A DNA stretch of 64,000 bases from Chrysomallon squamiferum (GCA_012295275.1 CM022665.1:12517976-12581975), one strand, 5' to 3'; positions 24,301 to 38,700 are shown, counted from the first letter of the stretch. A program made the numbers and translations. The notes: generated by a model from the sequence alone, not told the origin.

Positions 24301-27300
24301 ACAAATCTCATCTCCATACAAGCACAGTCCCCAGATACCAACCACAACTGAAAACCAAGATCTTATAACAACACCAAGGAAACCAGAAATTCTTGAAAGC
24401 ATTTCTGATCAAATAGCCAATGTTTCTTTAAGCGAGAACACAGTCACATATGAATCGGGTAGCAAAACTCCAGCAGAAGACTCATCCAGGAATCTGACAC
24501 TAAAAATACCTGAAGTGTTACCAAGTACTTCTCAAGAAATTTCTGGTAGTTCTTCAAGTGAAATGTCATCAGACAGCAGTGAAAATCAGGCAGAAACATT
24601 TGCCAATAGTGCCCGTGCACCAGAGGAAAGAAAATCGGGACTGTTTCCTTGCGCATCAAAAAAATTTATGGATATTGTCCCAAATGACAAACAAGAGCAC
24701 AGCTCCGAGATCTATGAGAGTGGTGAAAGTTTGCAGGCTTCAGTGAATCGAGGAATTTCTTTATATCCACTGCAAGAATTTCCTGATATTACGTTCATGT
24801 GTGAAGATGTAGATACTGATAAAAGCAAAAAAGCTGCAGGCCCTCCAGCCAGTAAGATGTTGAGTGGAACTCTGGAGTCAGTAATCAGAGATCGGGATAT
24901 TGTGACAGCAGTATTTCCCAGAATCTGTGCCTTGGTTCAAGCATTCTACATCTGTAGTTGTTCAAACACTTCAGGCATTTTACCTTGGTAATTAATTTTT
25001 ATTACATTTGATCTACTGGGATTTTATGTTCTTTCTACTGTTACCTTTTTATTTTTTCTAATTGTGTTTTGTTGTGTGTTTTGTTTTGTGTGGGGTTTTT
25101 TCTCTTCTTTCCATTTATTATTTTTTATTTTACTTTTTTTTTTATATATATATTTCTGCATATTTTTATTTTTATTTTATTTTATTTATTTTTTTCTGAA
25201 GCTTGGGTAACAAATTACAATTGCATGCTTTGTTTCAAAATTAATCAAATATTAAAGGTTTCAACCAGGTTATGGATAAACACATTTTAAGATCATTAAG
25301 TTTAGTATTTGTTTTACATCATCATTGTCATCACCATCATTACAATTTATGCTTGATAATTTCACAATTGAAAATATTTATTTTTAAAATACATTTCTGG
25401 TTTTTCCGCATTAAGTTTCATAATAAACAAAAAAGGTAAAAACTTTGGTTTTATTTTTTATTATTTGTTCTTGTAATTCATTCTAAATTTTATATTTACT
25501 TTTTCAGTTCTCAAACAAGGGAAAACAAAGAATTTGAGAGTTTTGTCCTTCGACATCTGCCTGTTTTGAGGCTGCTGGTTGCTAGGTGAGAAGCCATCTT
25601 AAACAATACAGAATTATAAATTTTAGATTCAGAATATAGTTCAAGATTATATTTTATTAACAGATAATTACTGCATTAAGTTGGGAATTTAATGTTAATT
25701 ATTTATTTCTAATTATTATTAAAATATTAATATTTATTTGTCCTTTTTAAAGAATTAATAATGCTAAATATTTGTTTCTTCCGTTTCTAGGGAGCCAAAA
25801 TTGATTTTCCGACACTTTAATTTTTTGCTTGACTGCAGCATGCTTATGCCACATTTCCTACCTGTTATAAGGTTACAGGTAAGTTATCTTTTTTGATATG
25901 ATTAAAAAACACCAGATGTAAATTGCCTGTTATGATATTAATGTTCTTTTTGTGCCATTATAATAGGTCAGTCAGTTATTACACTGTTATGAACTTTAAA
26001 TATATATATATAATACCCTAATTATGATAATAATATAAAAAAATTATATATATATATATAATTTCTCTAATCAAACAAAGTAATCTTAAATAATAAAGCA
26101 ATTATAATATACAAGTTTTGTAAATATATATATTTATTTATTTATACACATTTATATCTAATAAATGTTTATTTTAAAGCATAACCTTTAGAGTCATAAC
26201 ACATAACAAATTATAATCTTAAGCAGTTTGCTAATAATTACAGGTATGAACTTAATCCCTTTTAATAAAAATTTTGACTTTTTTTACAAATATTTTTTGT
26301 TGTATCTCATTTCCAGTCATTTGGCTTAAGAAGACAGTGGTTTTATGACAATCTGAGACCAGATGCTGATGATGATTCAATTCCAAACATGCAAGATGTA
26401 AATCTGATAACTGTCAACAGGGGTGAATGTTTTTATCTTGTTTTTTTTGTGTTTTTTGTTGTTGTTGTGGGTTTTTTAATTATTTTGTTTTTGTTTTTGT
26501 TGTTGTTGTTGTTGTTGTTTTAATAGAGTAAAAAAAATACTTCATTAAAACACTGGTACAAGATATAAAAATGTGGTAATAGAATTTATGCTTTTTATAT
26601 TATCAGGTAGTATTAAGTAAATGATTAAAGCACATTAATATGTTTTAATATCAAAGAATTATTCATTTATCTATCAATCATCATGATAATTATACTTTTT
26701 ACATTACTGTTAACTTAACTGAATGACTGAATTTTTGTAGACATCTTAAGAAATTTTATTTTATCAAACAAATGTTATCCATCAATGACAATTATGCTTT
26801 TTAATGTTGGTATTAATTAAATGACTGAATTTTTAAAGACATCTTTAGCTGATTTAATTTATTAAACAATTATCTATCAGAGATAATTTAGCTTTTCATT
26901 GAATGTTTAAAGACACACTGATGTTTTAATATGAAACAGTCACTTATTATTTGTCAATGTCCATGAAACCTTTTGCTGTCACTTAACTTGTTCCTTCACT
27001 TACCAGTTAGACATAGTTAAAAATTTACTAATTAATATATGGAAGCTATAACACTGACATATTGTGTAGAATAGCACAGGAAAGGGTAGATGTATGGAGA
27101 GAAAATAATATTTTAAATACATCTTTGAGAGACAGACAACCACATATTTTTACTATCAGTGGAGCACTTGTTGGAATGGAAAATAGACTCACTGGAGAAT
27201 TAAGGAGGATTGGTAATACAGCCTGTTATGGCTCATGCCAGTGATCTACACTGGGCAACAGCCCAAGCTATATATCATCTTAAGACATTTTTATTATTTA

Positions 27301-30300
27301 AAAAACCTATATATAAAATGCACAATGTTTCTGATTATTTGTTGTTTTTTTGTGTATTTTTGCATGAGAAAACAAGGGGCTTTTTCTGATTGTACAATCC
27401 ACCTTTGGGTACTTTCCTCAACAAAATATATGAAAGTGTGGGGTAAAAGTTAATGTCATTGTTTTTGGCAAAGATGATTGATATCCCAGTGAAATAACCA
27501 ATGTTTTAGACAAGTGTGACTGAAGTCCTTTTGAGAGAGAAGAAATAAAAGTGAAATAAACTGACTTAGAAGATAGAAAATGAAAAAATCTATAAAATAT
27601 TTCATTCTGACATTCTGCAGGCTGAAACTGAAAATAGCTGCTTGTGTATTTGGCTGGGATTTCTTGTGCAGTATCACATTTATGACAAAAACAATAATAA
27701 ATTACTGTTAATTGAAGATATATCTTATAAAAACAAATTTAAAAGTTTTAATCTTTCTTTGTGTTTCTCTGATCTAGAAAAATTATTCCAAACCAGCTGC
27801 AAGGAAGTGTTGAAAAAAAAACCATCAGTGCTAAAACAAGGACTGCTTATTCACTTTGATGGGGAAGAAGGAATGGTAATTCATTATTTTAATCACTGCT
27901 TATTCAGTTTTGATGTTGAATAGAGAATACAGTAATAAAATGTATTATATTAATTAAACTGTTTGGTAATTTAAATTAAAATTTTAATCACTGCTTAACA
28001 AAGAAACTTGAATGAAATTCATTGTTCAATTCACTCATTGTTTAATTTGTTTTATTCATCATTTTAGTTTTAATGAGAAATGAACAAATTTTATAAATAC
28101 TTTTTAAAAATCTAATAGGAAATTTTTTGGGGGGGTTAAATAAAAAAAACTTTTTTATTATAAATAATATTTAAAAAAATAATAATAATAATAAAATGCC
28201 ATCAGTAAAATATGAAACAAAGTAGAGAAGTAATAAATGTTCTTTATGAAAAGCATGTAAATTATATAACAAAAGTGAGCTTTAATATCTGAATCACAAA
28301 TTAAAAGAAAAAATATTAATAATTATTAAATAATATTATTTTTAAAATTATTTTCTGTTTGCAGGGTCATGGAGTTGTCAGAGAATGGTTTGATATTTTG
28401 TCAAAGGAAATTCTCAATCCAGATTATGCTCTGTTTACACAATCAGCAGATGGTATGTTGTGTCTTTTCTTTCTTTTTTTCTTTCTTTTTATATCTATAT
28501 ATATTAATACTGATGTCTGTAAATTTATTATATTTTCAATAGATAATAATTCATTTTTGGTAATAGAGACATTTCAAACATAAAATATTTCATTTTGTGG
28601 CTATTTTGTGTTTTTAATTTTTATTAGTATTTTTTAATCTTATGATGGTTTACTTGTTTTTATTGTTGTTTTGTTTTCTGTTGTTTTATTGTTTTTATAA
28701 AATGAGATATATTGTAGTTAACATTTCTGGGGGTTTTTTAGGGGTTTTTTTGTTTGTTTTTTTAATATTTATTTTATTTCTTCTTTTTTTTGTTATTATT
28801 ATCATCTTTTCTTTTTTTCTGTTTTTTATTTTATTTAAGTCACATATTTTTATGCTTCACAATTCTTTCTTTCAGGTTGTACTTTCCAGCCAAACAGTAA
28901 TTCATTCATTAATCCTGACCATCTGAGTTATTTCCGCTTTGCTGGACAAGCTTTAGGATTAGCCATTTATCACAAACAGATCCTAAGTGTCTACTTTACA
29001 AGATCTTTCTACAAACATATTCTAGGTAATATACCAGGATTGTCTATAAAAATATCATAAGTAATATAACTTACTATTTGTTGGGTATATTTGTGTGTGT
29101 ATGTGTGTACTATAAATTGATGGGTGTTTATGACTAATAAATATTACTAAATTTTCTGTAAAAGTATCATACCTGTTATCTTTTATAAATTGATATTTAT
29201 TGTGTTTCATGTGTGTTTACTAATCAAACTTTGCTAATAATAAAGCATGATAATAAATAATATCTTCTAAACAGATACCAAGGCCATCAGTTTTTCTTTA
29301 TTTTTTGTGTTCTTTTGACATGTTATTATAACAAAAGGTTTTCTCTTTCATTCTGTCTTTGCAAAAATTGATATTTTATTTAAATTTTCAGGTATTCCAG
29401 TTAACTATACGGATGTTGCCTCAATTGATCCTGAATATGCCAAAAATCTTCAGGTTAGAAAAACCTTTATATATTTTTTTGTTTTATTTATTTATTTATT
29501 TATTATTATTCCTGAAATCCTTACATCTATTCAAAATGTATCAAAATATGATGGATTATAGTATTTGATAGTCTTGCTCTGATTAATAGCTGATAAATTG
29601 TTTTTGTCAGTAGAAAAACATTCATAAATCTGATAATGTATTGCTTTAAGAACTTCAACAAAATTTGTATATTATAATTGCTTTATTAATTAAGATTACT
29701 TTGTTTGATTAGTGAAATCTTCTTGTTTATTATAAAATTATTAATATTGCAAAGATATATAAATCTCAATTCTGTGCTTTATGTCACATTTCTGTTTTAA
29801 TTTCACTACTCTCTTCGTAGTGGATTCTTGACCATGACATCAGCGAACTTGGCCTTGACCTGACCTTTTCTGTAGAGACTGATGTGTTTGGAGCCATGCA
29901 GGAGGTTGATCTGAAACAAAATGGAAGACAGATTGCAGTCACTGAAGAAAATAAAGTTTGTTTAAGTCTTACAACTTAATAATAAGATTATTAATATATA
30001 ATTATGTATGATACACATTTTAATAAAAACAGTTACTGTTTCTGTACATTTTTAATAAGTAAGTTTGAAAACACATTGTCACCGCAGCAGAGAATATGCT
30101 TTATATTAGCAACAAAGGATCTTTTATATTCATTTCCTGATGGACATCTAAACCAGTATGAAAACCTTTGATATATCTGCTTTGGTATCTTTGTTAGAAC
30201 TGGAAATAATAAAGTGGGCAGACTAAGGTGAACTGAACTATAAACCTTTGGGTTTTTTTAAATTATTCTTTAGACAGTTATTTTTAAAAACAATTCAAAA

Positions 30301-30416
30301 CATATTAGAGAATCTCTTTGAAAATTTGTACATTTTCATTTATTATATAAAAATTAATCTCTTCAAGATATTTATTATTTTGTTCATTCAATGTTATAAC
30401 ATAGCAGATTCATCAC

Positions 30417-30447
<31 letters not shown>

Positions 30448-33415
30448 CTTTTTAATTTTATGTACAATGAAGCTGATAATCATTCTTGTTTAAAGTTATT
30501 TTTAAAATTTTATACTGAGTTGGAATAAAGTTAACAGCATTTTTTAAGTGAAATTCAAAAAAACATTATTTAGATATTTGCAGATGTTTTCAACCACACA
30601 AGTGCCATTTTGTTCACCTCTCTCAGAATAAACCTTTTTGCCATATATTTCAGTCACAGATGAAAGAAAATCATGTGCTCAAATGCCACTTATTGAGAAA
30701 ATGCTACAAACTTTTGTTCCAACCCAGTATTTATATATTTTAATTTTCAGAAAGAGTATGTTCAGCTGGTGACAGAACTTCGTATGACTCAAGCTATTAA
30801 ACCTCAAATTGAAAGTTTCTTGTCAGGATTTCATGAGTACATTCCACAAGGACTGGTTCAGTTATTTGATGAATATGAACTGGTAAATTTTCACATTCAA
30901 CACTGTCAGATTTACACCTTGATATTATATGATCAGATTGATTTACACTATTGATACTTCAATGAAAATGTATTAGTAATAATGTTTTTACTTTGGGGTG
31001 ATTTTTATTATCACAAGTCATTTTTTTTTAAAAGGTATTTTGTTATAATATCAACCTGGATTAAAACAGTAAAAATGTACTAGTGCAACTGGAGATTTTT
31101 TGTAGCTAAGAAATATTTTTAATTTTATATTAGATGACTTTTACTAAAATTATTGATCATTTTTTGGGGGGGGTTGGAGGGGTCTTATTGTTCTTAAATC
31201 AGATTCTAATCATTTGTTTTAAATATTCTTTTTAGTATAACTAATTTATTTTGAGAAATTTTTCTGAATAATTTGCTAAACAAATTGAAGAAAAATAATC
31301 AATTAAGATAATTAAGTTTTTATTTTTTATTGATCTCACTTAATTCCTTCTTTCAGTTGTTTATTTGTTCATTTCTTTGTATTCTTTATTTATTTACTAA
31401 CTTACATGCTTACTTACTTATTTATTTATTCAATCATTTATTTAATTAATTTTCTTACGTGCTTACTTATTTTATTTTTTATTTTATTTTATTTTATTTT
31501 TTTATTTGTAAGGAATTGTTGGTATCAGGACTGCCAGAGATTGACATTGAAGACTGGAAAGCAAATGTGTCTTACACTGGTTACACAGAAACTTCTCAAG
31601 TAATTCAAGTAAGTCTTAACAATATCTTTGTAAGCTAAAGATGCAATGAAACATTTGTCTGACAACACCTCTGTTCACTAATATTAATCATTTGTTTAAA
31701 ATGTATGAAAAAGAAAACCCTCCACCAGGATTCCATAGCCTTTTACAGATTAGCAGCAGGTAATTTTTGGTGTATGTATTATACACTAATTATGACCATA
31801 ACATTTCCAAATCACTGGTGGAGCTGTTTGGATTGGGAAATTGGGCAAAGGCCTTGGAAACTAAAGAGATGCTTTTAACAAATAAATCACATTTTTCAAA
31901 AGTCTCTTTGTAATAAAATAATTTTTTGGTGAGGTTAAACATCTTTTCATCAGATAAACAAATAGAATTTTGCTACATGAAAAAAAGATGTACATGTATA
32001 TATTTTAATTGCATTTCAACTATTTATACATTTAAAATTAAATTGTTAAAAATAATTAAATTATCTAAAATAATTATGATATGTAACAGGAAATAGTGTA
32101 GAGTAAATGAAAGTTGTTCATTATGCATTGTTTTATTTCTAGTGGTTTTGGGAGACTGTTTCTGAGCTCAGCCAACAGGAAAAAGTCATGTTACTACAGT
32201 TTGTTACAGGAAGGTTAGTTATATATGGAATGAATGGCTGAATCTTCATTAATCCCTGAAACCATTTTTACATTAATGGTTATTAGAGTATTTAAATTTC
32301 ATAATTATTAGCATTAATATGAATGAAACAACCCTTCACTGCTAAAGCTACAACATGAAATAATTTTACCAGTTATTACAAAGGGTTTGTTTGTTTGTTT
32401 GTTTCTAAATTTTTGTGTGCTTTTTCCCACAAATAACATAGCTTTTACATCAGTCATTGAGCTCTGGCAGTAACATGAAATACCAGCGGTCCAAGGATGA
32501 AGTATCCTGTAGTCATTTGCTCCTTGACACTCATTATGAGAGGCACTGCTTTGATTTGACATTTATATTTTTAACTCTCAGCAGAAACAAAGGCAAAGAT
32601 TTGTAATTTGTTTTATTGTTTCACTGATGAAAACAACATGATGCTGTTGGCTATTATAACTTTCTACAAACAACCAGTGTTGGAAATAATCAGATAATAA
32701 TAATATTTATTTACTTTTTTTTTTTTTTTAATTCAGTTGTCATAATAGTATGAATTAATATATTTTGATTCAGAAATATGTATAGCTTATATTAGATTAA
32801 ATGGAAAGAAAAGGTATTCAGTGCATGGAAAGCAGACAAAATAAAATAAAATAAATAATTATATAATAATTATAATGATAAAAACTTATTCATTATTTAA
32901 CTTTATTTTCAGTTCTCGAGTTCCTTATGGTGGCTTTTCCAATTTTAGTTCCAGTGGAGTTTCACATCCTTTCACCATCAGTAATGTTGGATTTAGCATT
33001 AATGCCCTGCCAACAGCAAGTACATGGTATGTTTCCAAAATAAAAAATGTAAATCATGGAATTTTCTCTTGAAAAATATTTTAAATTAAGGGTTATTTTT
33101 TCAGAGAAATGACCACAGAAATAATTCTGTAACTTATTTTATAATATAGTTTACAAAATCAAAAACTGATAAAAAGAAATCGAAAATGGAATCTTTTTTT
33201 TTTTTACTATTTTTTTAAAAATCCCATGTGTAAGTATTGTTTGTTTTTATTAAAAAAATTAAATAATGATGTCTGTGTGATTTTTTTTTTTAAATTTACT
33301 TTTCTTTTTTAGCATTAATTTACTGAAGTTACCAGAATACCCCAGCAAAGCAGTTCTGCAGAAAAGGCTCACTATTGCTTTACAGTGTGGTAGTCAAGGT
33401 TATGGACTTGTTTGA
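16703..33415 (+). CDS. HACE1: HACE1, ankyrin-repeat HECT E3 ubiquitin ligase, 26 exons (1054 aa)
   Basis: Exons: 16703-16766, 17268-17322, 17950-18039, 19648-19752, 20467-20542, 21019-21096, 21427-21480, 21842-21924, 22259-22355, 22742-22843, 23116-23222, 23393-23570, 24233-24987, 25508-25585, 25791-25878, 26317-26422, 27778-27875, 28365-28452, 28876-29025, 29392-29453, 29821-29955, 30751-30882, 31513-31608, 32143-32213, 32913-33026, 33313-33415. They total 3165 nt, in frame throughout. The N-terminal helix is followed by about six ankyrin repeats (residues 60-270, e.g. [15 protein letters not shown]), a middle region, and a HECT domain (about 720-1054) with [28 protein letters not shown] and [14 protein letters not shown]. 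Catalytic Cys is residue 1021 in [17 protein letters not shown], 33 residues from the end, as in human HACE1. The family ubiquitinates active RAC1 and acts at Golgi and NADPH oxidase. The protein is longer than human (909 aa), mainly through a Ser/Glu-rich insert in exon 13. The start matches the family N-terminus. Confidence 0.96.
26423..27777 (+). other. HACE1 intron 16, longest intron after exon 3
   Basis: This 1.36 kb phase-1 intron contains (TTG)n near 26457-26518, the ~100-bp tandem repeats, and a locally GC-richer stretch near 27060-27450 that is open in one frame but has no recognisable domain or splice context. It may be old transposon debris. Confidence 0.5.
26582..26965. repeat. 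Four degenerate ~100-bp tandem repeats in a HACE1 intron
   Basis: Copies begin near 26582, 26687, 26790 and 26885. They share a start like aattatgcttttta, a middle like aaatgactgaatttttaaag, and an end like caattatctatcaatgat. Periods are about 95-105 bases with considerable drift. They lie in the intron between exons 16 and 17. Confidence 0.5.
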
Positions 33416-33417
33416 TA

Positions 33418-33427
33418 AATAAATAAA
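33418..33427 (+). terminator. Overlapping AATAAA signals just after HACE1 stop
   Basis: Two AATAAA motifs begin at 33418 and 33422, within 12 bases of the stop codon. They are unusually close for a functional 3' end, so a more distal site in the AT-rich DNA downstream is likely to be used as well. Confidence 0.25.
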
Positions 33428-35380
33428 ATGGCTTTAAGATTATGCTGTGATCTTAAGCAATTTTATAAAGTAATACAGAAAAATCAAAATCTGTTCTTTC
33501 CACGCAAACTATCTGACTACTGTTAAGTAAATTTATCATAATTAAAAAATTTCCAACATTTGGGAATTCTTTTATTCGCATTTTATTTTATGCATGTTAT
33601 TGGTTTACGAACAAATGTGATGGCATTTTAATATAAAATTGTTACACCCGTTACATTTGTGGATGTTAGAATTTATCTTTACTTATTTTTGGTTTGTTGT
33701 TGCTTTAAGAATACTGCTTCACACATTTATCTGAACATATCACTGTTATTTTAATGATAAATTTTGATAGTTTTGTCAAGGTTCTTTGTTGTTGGAGGGG
33801 GGGTTCGTAGTTTTTTCTCTTACTAAATAAAATGATAAATCTGTGATTCCCAGAATAAAAATAAATATTTTTAATTTAAATTTTCGATTTGGCATTAAGT
33901 AGCCATTTGGCATGACTGGATTACTCAGACAAAATGCAAAATGACCAGACAGATGTTACTTAAATAAAATCAACATTTGCTTACTCACACTTCATTATGA
34001 TTGATTATTATCATTTTCTTCATTTTGATTAACTGTTGCTGAATGTGATCTACCATCTGCTGACAGATACATCCTCTGTTCCTTGTTCGGGTTATCAAAG
34101 TTGGCATTTGTGTTCAAAACAGACTGACTGACATTTTAGACATAATATTCTTTACTTATGAATATTTATTCATGAGCAAAACAAGAATATTTCAGCATAA
34201 TATATTTTACTTATTGATCTTTAATTCTTTGTTGATTTTAAATAATTTAATTGTTATGCCATAATATTAAATATAATGTAATATACTTTTAATCTGGATA
34301 AATCATCTTGTTAAATAAAAAATATATATATAAGAAATGAATGTTGAAAGATTTGTTAAAATGCAATAAGAGTGATTATTAGATTAAAAACAATATTTGA
34401 CACAATTATTGTTTCTTCATTTTATTTTTTTTATTTTTTATTTGTATTTTTTTAGCACAGTATTAACCCATAAACTGTTCTTTTAACATATATAATCAGT
34501 AATTTTTAATTTATTTTATATATTATTAAACTACATTTTCTGGCTTACATAAATTGCTTGTCTTACTTCTAAATAGAATTATTCTTTTTTTTTTTTTTAT
34601 CTGTTACTCTCCCTTAAATTATTTTTATTTATAATCAGAATTCATAATTATGATTGACTTTCTTCTTCTTTTTTTTTTTGGTTCTTATTTTTATTTTGTT
34701 GGGGTATGGATACAGCAGCATTAAATCAAAGCTATGCATTCATGAATAAATTTTCTGTTTCTAAAAAAACAAAAACAATATGCATATATGTGTATATTTA
34801 CAAAATATCACAACAGTGATTGCTTCTTCACACAGGGTTAGTAATTACTTGTTCATGCACTGTCAAATGTGCTAAACCTGACTGCCTGTCCACCATCCTG
34901 TAATTAATGATGCATCAATATCTGAATCGCAATATATTTACTTTGCTATTTTATTTTTTATATATTATGTTTTAAAAGGCATCGGTTTCTTAAAGCTTCG
35001 AATTTTTGGGTTGTCAGTTTTTTGTTTGGTCACTACGTTATTAGTTGTTTATTTTTAATACAAATTAATAGACACAAACTGGCTGATTCAGATCTATTTT
35101 AAATTCATTGATCTCTATTATTCATGCCTATAATAAAACAATATATTCTGTATGTGTAAATCAAAATAAAATTTAAAAGGTCCTGTAACTTGTTTTATTG
35201 AATTTTGATCTGTACCAGTTATATTTTATTTTAATTGTTATAAGAATGTTGTTTAATTATTTTTAATAAATTTATATTTATTTATTTTTTTAAATAAATG
35301 GTTGGATTTAATTGCTGTTTGTTATTTATTTTTATTTCATATTCTTTCTTCTTCTTCTTCTTCTTCTTCTTCTTCTTCTT

Positions 35381-35411
<31 letters not shown>

Positions 35412-35640
35412 TTATTATTATTATTATTATTATTAATGAATAATAATTATCACTTTGATTATACATATAGCGTTTAAATATTTAAATGTATTATTATCAA
35501 CATGATAGTTTCTCGGGACAGATTTATCATAGTCTTGTATCAGCAGGAGTGCAAAGTATTCTATTATATCGTTTGTGGATTTCCACTCATAAAACTAATA
35601 ATTTATCCGACTTCAGATATCCCTTAACAAGTGTTGAGGA
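33428..35640. other. HACE1 3' flank and intergenic DNA
   Basis: AT-rich DNA with many possible polyadenylation signals and no supported gene. It ends with a (TTC)n-(ATT)n microsatellite at 35347-35434. The DNA from about 35500 onward is less repetitive and probably belongs to the PSMA1 promoter and 5' exon. Confidence 0.5.
35347..35434. repeat. (TTC)n-(ATT)n compound microsatellite
   Basis: About 21 TTC units followed by about 8 ATT units, in the HACE1-PSMA1 intergenic space. Confidence 0.95.
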
Positions 35641-35780
35641 CAAATTTGTCTAAGTTCGAACGACTTATAAATGATTAAGGGGAAATAATCCTCATTATAT
35701 TAGAACTCTTCAAAGTAAGGAATCAACTTCCTGCATTTCAATTCGCATAGTCACTACATCTGCTGTAGAGAAAAGGGAAA

Positions 35781-38700
35781 ATGGTATTTTATTTATTTCA
35801 CTTTGCTTTTATCACTTGAATGAAGAACTTATGGGGTTTATTAGGAAAAAGTTGTTTGTTTGTTTTTTCTTTAAAGTAGTTGACTAGATTTATCTTACTC
35901 TCAGTTAACGCATTAAAACCGGCGTGAGAACTAATACCTATTCTTGTAGTAGACTAGTACGTTAAGTACGTGATAACAACAAAAGAAAAAATAATGATAA
36001 TAATAACAATAAATGTCCCGAATTAAAATTATTTCTGCGTCGCCGTAAAGAGCATGGAAATAAAATGATACCATATTTATATGATATTTAAAAAAAATCA
36101 AACAGGATTGACATTAATCCTGTGTAACACTAACAGTGTTCAGAAAATTCCATTTTCAAAAATATCACTTACTTATAAAATTATATATTATATGATAAAG
36201 ATAAAAAGACAACATGATCTATCTGATATGAAAGAAGTTGCGAATTTTTATATGAAGAGAATTTATTGGTATTTTTCCATGGAAGTGAAGTGATCTGTTA
36301 CAGTCACTTGTAAACGTAAACACTGAAAATCTTGTATAGTGTCAACATACATAAATTATATATCAAAATGAAGCTTTTGATAATTTCTAAACATTTCTGT
36401 CAACTTGGAAGGCTAATTTACTAAGAACTTCCTTCATGATAAACATCTTTATCAGAAACAAAATAACAAAAAAATGCACCTTACTCACTTATTATACCAC
36501 ACATCTCACTAAACCAATTTAAATACCAGCTACCTCATATATTTGTATGATCTGGCAGAGAAAGAGAGAAAAGCATAATCTACATTTATTATATGTTTGA
36601 AAGTTCATAAAACCTACCTTTGTTGGTTTGATGGTAAATTTGGTAAAATGGTAAACTTCTCTATCTATACACCAAAGCTTAACAAGGCTTATGCAGCAAG
36701 AAACAAAAACAAAGATGAAGTTACAATATTTGTTATTTTGGAAAACGTATAAAAATAACCACAAAAAATTTAAATAATAACGTCTATGTGATTTTGCTAT
36801 TATCAAAAATGTTATGTAACCCTTCATATTTAATATGGTTTTCCAGTACTATCTTGTTAATAATTATAATCTATTTTAATATATCATTGGGTTTTTATTC
36901 TCTTTCAGTTTCGAAACCAGTATGATAATGATGTTACAGTGTGGAGTCCACAGGTATTAAATGATCATTTATATTAACATTGTTTGCTAAAAATTTCCGT
37001 ATATCAAATTAAAAAAAGCATTTTTCCCTAAAACATTTTTTTGTTTGTTTTAAGATTTGTTAAGGGATAAGCATGAAAACATTGTACAATATTTATCATA
37101 TTATCCTCATTATCATGTCTGTATATTTAATCATTAAAAATAAAATCTCTCTATTTTAATAAATGGAGATCATATTTATAAAAACATAATAATTAAAAAA
37201 CTGATTCCATGGTAGATATTTATATAAACATTATACAGAGAATGGTTAAAAATATACTACTGTTGAAACTTTTGTAAAAATAAAAATAAATATAAATAAA
37301 TAGACAAAAATAAAGATGAATATTTTCCAATGTTAGGGTCGAATACACCAGATTGAATATGCAATGGAGGCTGTTAAACAGGGATCTGCCACAGTTGGTT
37401 TGAAATCTCGTAAATATGCCATTTTAGTAGCTTTAAAGGTTAGTTAACTTTTTAATTTATACATTTATTTTACTTGTGTTTATCAGAGAAGTATATTCTT
37501 TACATCAAAGTAACAAATTTTGTCAAACACTTTTACAAAAGTTAAGTTCCATTTTTAATGTAGATTTAAAAAAATATATACTGAACTGCAATTGAATCTT
37601 TGTTAACATTATTATTGCAACATGCTTCATTAGAATTTCCATACAAATTGTTTTGGTACAGACACTCTATCATAAATAACATAAAGTGTATGTTTTTCAA
37701 TATGTCTTTGCTTTTTGTTTGCAATATATTCATATTAAATATAGTTTACTTAATTATTTGTAATAAAATAATTCTTTAATGTTTGGGAAAAATAGAGAGC
37801 ACCTTCAGAGTTGTCTGCTCACCAAAAGAAAATTTTACCTGTGGATGATCATGTAGGAGTTTCTATAGCAGGTCTTACAGCAGATGCAAGACTGTTATGG
37901 TAAGTCTGTATGTTTTTATGTAGATGTGTGTGCGTGCATGCTTACATACACCTGTAAAGTATTCTTCCTTTTTTTTTCACATTTTGTTTTCTTTTCACCT
38001 TTTTGTCACAGATGCACACAACAGATACACCAAGCATTTGTGTGTGTGTGTGTGTGTGTTTTCAAAGATGCAACTAACACTGGTTTTGAGATGAAAATAT
38101 GGTAACAGGTAATATTATCATACACACAGTATTACATGGCCAGTAAATCTGTGCGACTTTAAAGGTATTAGTATATGATCAGTTATGAAATGCACTTAAT
38201 TTCAGTGTGTTTATTAAATGAATTAAATGTTTAATCAGTGAGTGCTTCATTTTCAGAACAATTCTACTTCTTGCATATGTTTCCATTCTTTTTCTTAATT
38301 TTATTTTTTTATTTATGCTGCTTATTGTTTTTCTTTTGATTTTAAAGTTCTCAGTTGTAAACAGTGTTATTAATATCATAATGATTATATATATTTTTTC
38401 TGTCCACAGTAACTTTTTAAGAACTGAGTGTCTAAATTCAAGATATGCCTATGATACACCTTTACCTGTATCACGGTTGGTTTCATTGATTGGAAACAGT
38501 ATCCTTTTCACAATTTTATGAAAACTATATTTCAACTACTAAATTATGGAATAGCAAAATGGAAATATTGTATTGACAGTGCATAAACTTTAATAGTAAA
38601 ATATCTCTAGTTGATTATTAACCAGTTATTTTTTATTCAGTCTTTGAAGATTGAAAAGTATAATAACTGAAAATTGGAATGGGTTCAGAAAAAAAAAAAA

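Noticed and set aside
27062-27244. Open frame in HACE1 intron 16, considered as an extra exon
   Set aside because: HACE1 is continuous in frame from exon 16 to 17 without it, no family match is visible, and it lacks suitable flanking splice sites.
28642-28926. Hydrophobic open frame resembling a membrane protein
   Set aside because: T-rich intron sequence reading into HACE1 exon 19 in the wrong frame; similar Phe/Leu/Ile-rich frames at 53187, 56933 and 61513 were dropped for the same reason.
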